Source: Anaerolineales bacterium (lineage in GTDB: Bacteria; Chloroflexota; Anaerolineae; Anaerolineales; E44-bin32). Taken from it: DNA of 6,575 bases. Under the pieces are notes generated by a model that did no database searches, was not told where the DNA came from, and saw only the letters and a list, made by a program, of their open reading frames with translations. Made by a program: the position numbers and the translations under genes. Positions 6,187 to 6,575 of the stretch are shown here, one piece after another; within the stretch, counting starts at the first letter, position 1, and every line of letters begins with the position of its first letter. The stretch covers positions 1-6,575 of the forward strand of contig DAOUTT010000134.1 in NCBI GenBank assembly GCA_030668545.1, given 5' to 3'.

Positions 6187-6482
6187 GAAGATCCCCCGCC
6201 TGCATTTATCCGCACCCGGAAATTGTTATATTCAGCAGTGGGTTCTTCCCAGGCAACATCGACATTCTCGACTGCCGCAGAGGGAGGTCCTTGTTGGCAC
6301 CACTCGATCATTTGCTTTACCGATTCATCATCACCGTCAAGCACAACTTCAACACGTCCATCCCAGAGATTCCGCACCCACCCCGTGAGCCCGAGTATTC
6401 GCGCCTCCTGCATTGTATGATAGCGGAAGCTCACCCCCTGAACTCTCCCCTGGATTAAGAGATGCGCCCGAGCTGCACCCAT
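6183..6482 (-). CDS. acyP: Acylphosphatase
   Basis: Acylphosphatase hydrolyses carboxyl-phosphate bonds, such as those in acetyl or carbamoyl phosphate, in the cytoplasm. The 99-residue product has the family hallmarks: GRVQGVSFRYH (12-22) with phosphate-binding Arg20, and GWVRNLWDGRVE (34-45) with catalytic Asn38, followed by VVLDGDDESV. The C-terminal beta strand NNFRVRI is also present. The ATG at 6482 is chosen because a strong AGGAGA (6488-6493) lies 5 nt upstream and it gives the usual family length. A longer frame from 6572 would add about 30 residues with no family match and would run through the promoter. It is the first gene of a minus-strand operon and overlaps the Mth938-like gene by 4 nt. 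Confidence 0.93.
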   Translation of the reverse strand: MGAARAHLLIQGRVQGVSFRYHTMQEARILGLTGWVRNLWDGRVEVVLDGDDESVKQMIEWCQQGPPSAAVENVDVAWEEPTAEYNNFRVRINAGGGSS

Positions 6483-6512
6483 AAAGCTCTCCTGCCGGTT
6501 CAAATCAGAGCA

Positions 6513-6518
6513 ACTATA
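6513..6518 (-). promoter_or_regulatory. Candidate -10 box for the acylphosphatase operon
   Basis: Read on the minus strand this is TATAGT (five of six matches). The transcription start would fall near 6506, giving a leader of about 24 nt that contains the Shine-Dalgarno. The -35 region is T-rich and poorly matched, so the call rests mainly on the -10 box and position. The remaining sequence to the right edge (6519-6575) shows nothing else I can name. Confidence 0.4.
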
Positions 6519-6575
6519 AACGATTGCCCTTAAAAAAGCATGGGGGTCTCTTCTACTAGTGTTTGCGCCCATACA

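Noticed and set aside
6058..6458. Several overlapping plus-strand ORFs opposite the Mth938/acylphosphatase genes
   Set aside because: They are antisense shadows of two genes with clear family motifs.
6483..6572. Thirty-residue N-terminal extension of acylphosphatase
   Set aside because: The family starts close to the Met at 6482, which has a strong AGGAGA in front. The extension crosses the likely -10 box.

Overview
The window looks like an ordinary chromosomal segment of a moderate-GC bacterium, most likely a Chloroflexota (Anaerolineae-like) organism. The clues are indirect. Three membrane-anchored TPR proteins carry the Thr/Pro-rich linkers or tails (TPTPT-type) that are common in that phylum, GTG and TTG starts are frequent, Shine-Dalgarno sequences are often absent, and an acylphosphatase gene overlaps an Mth938-like gene. 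No rRNA, tRNA, CRISPR array, transposase, phage gene or defence gene is visible. The lineage call is an inference and not a sequence match.

Left part (1-2988): two tandem minus-strand genes encode related single-pass TPR proteins. The second continues past the left edge of the window. A third TM-TPR protein with Thr/Pro-rich segments is divergently transcribed on the plus strand. The roughly 210 bp between the divergent genes holds a TATAAT-type -10 box facing each way. The plus-strand box sits only 7 bases before an in-frame GTG, so that gene may be leaderless. All three proteins should have a short basic cytoplasmic N-terminus and an extracytoplasmic TPR domain. They probably act as scaffolds at the cell surface, but no partner is identifiable here.

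Middle (2989-4849): a gene-poor stretch of about 425 bp is followed by a small polytopic membrane protein of unknown function and a complete ribonuclease Z (tRNA 3' processing). A plausible promoter overlaps the end of the membrane-protein gene, so RNase Z can be transcribed on its own.

Right part (4850-6575): a perfect 12-bp hairpin lies between the convergent RNase Z gene and a minus-strand block. Read in its own direction, that block is acylphosphatase, then an Mth938/NDUFAF3-like protein (4-nt overlap), then a HAD-superfamily phosphatase/phosphomutase after about 117 nt. Two of the three are phosphate-ester or acyl-phosphate hydrolases, but the sequence does not show that they share a pathway.

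I see no convincing new multi-gene system. The points most worth a second look are the tandem TPR paralogues and their divergent partner, the likely leaderless GTG start, the tight acylphosphatase/Mth938 coupling, and the unexplained 426-bp gap.
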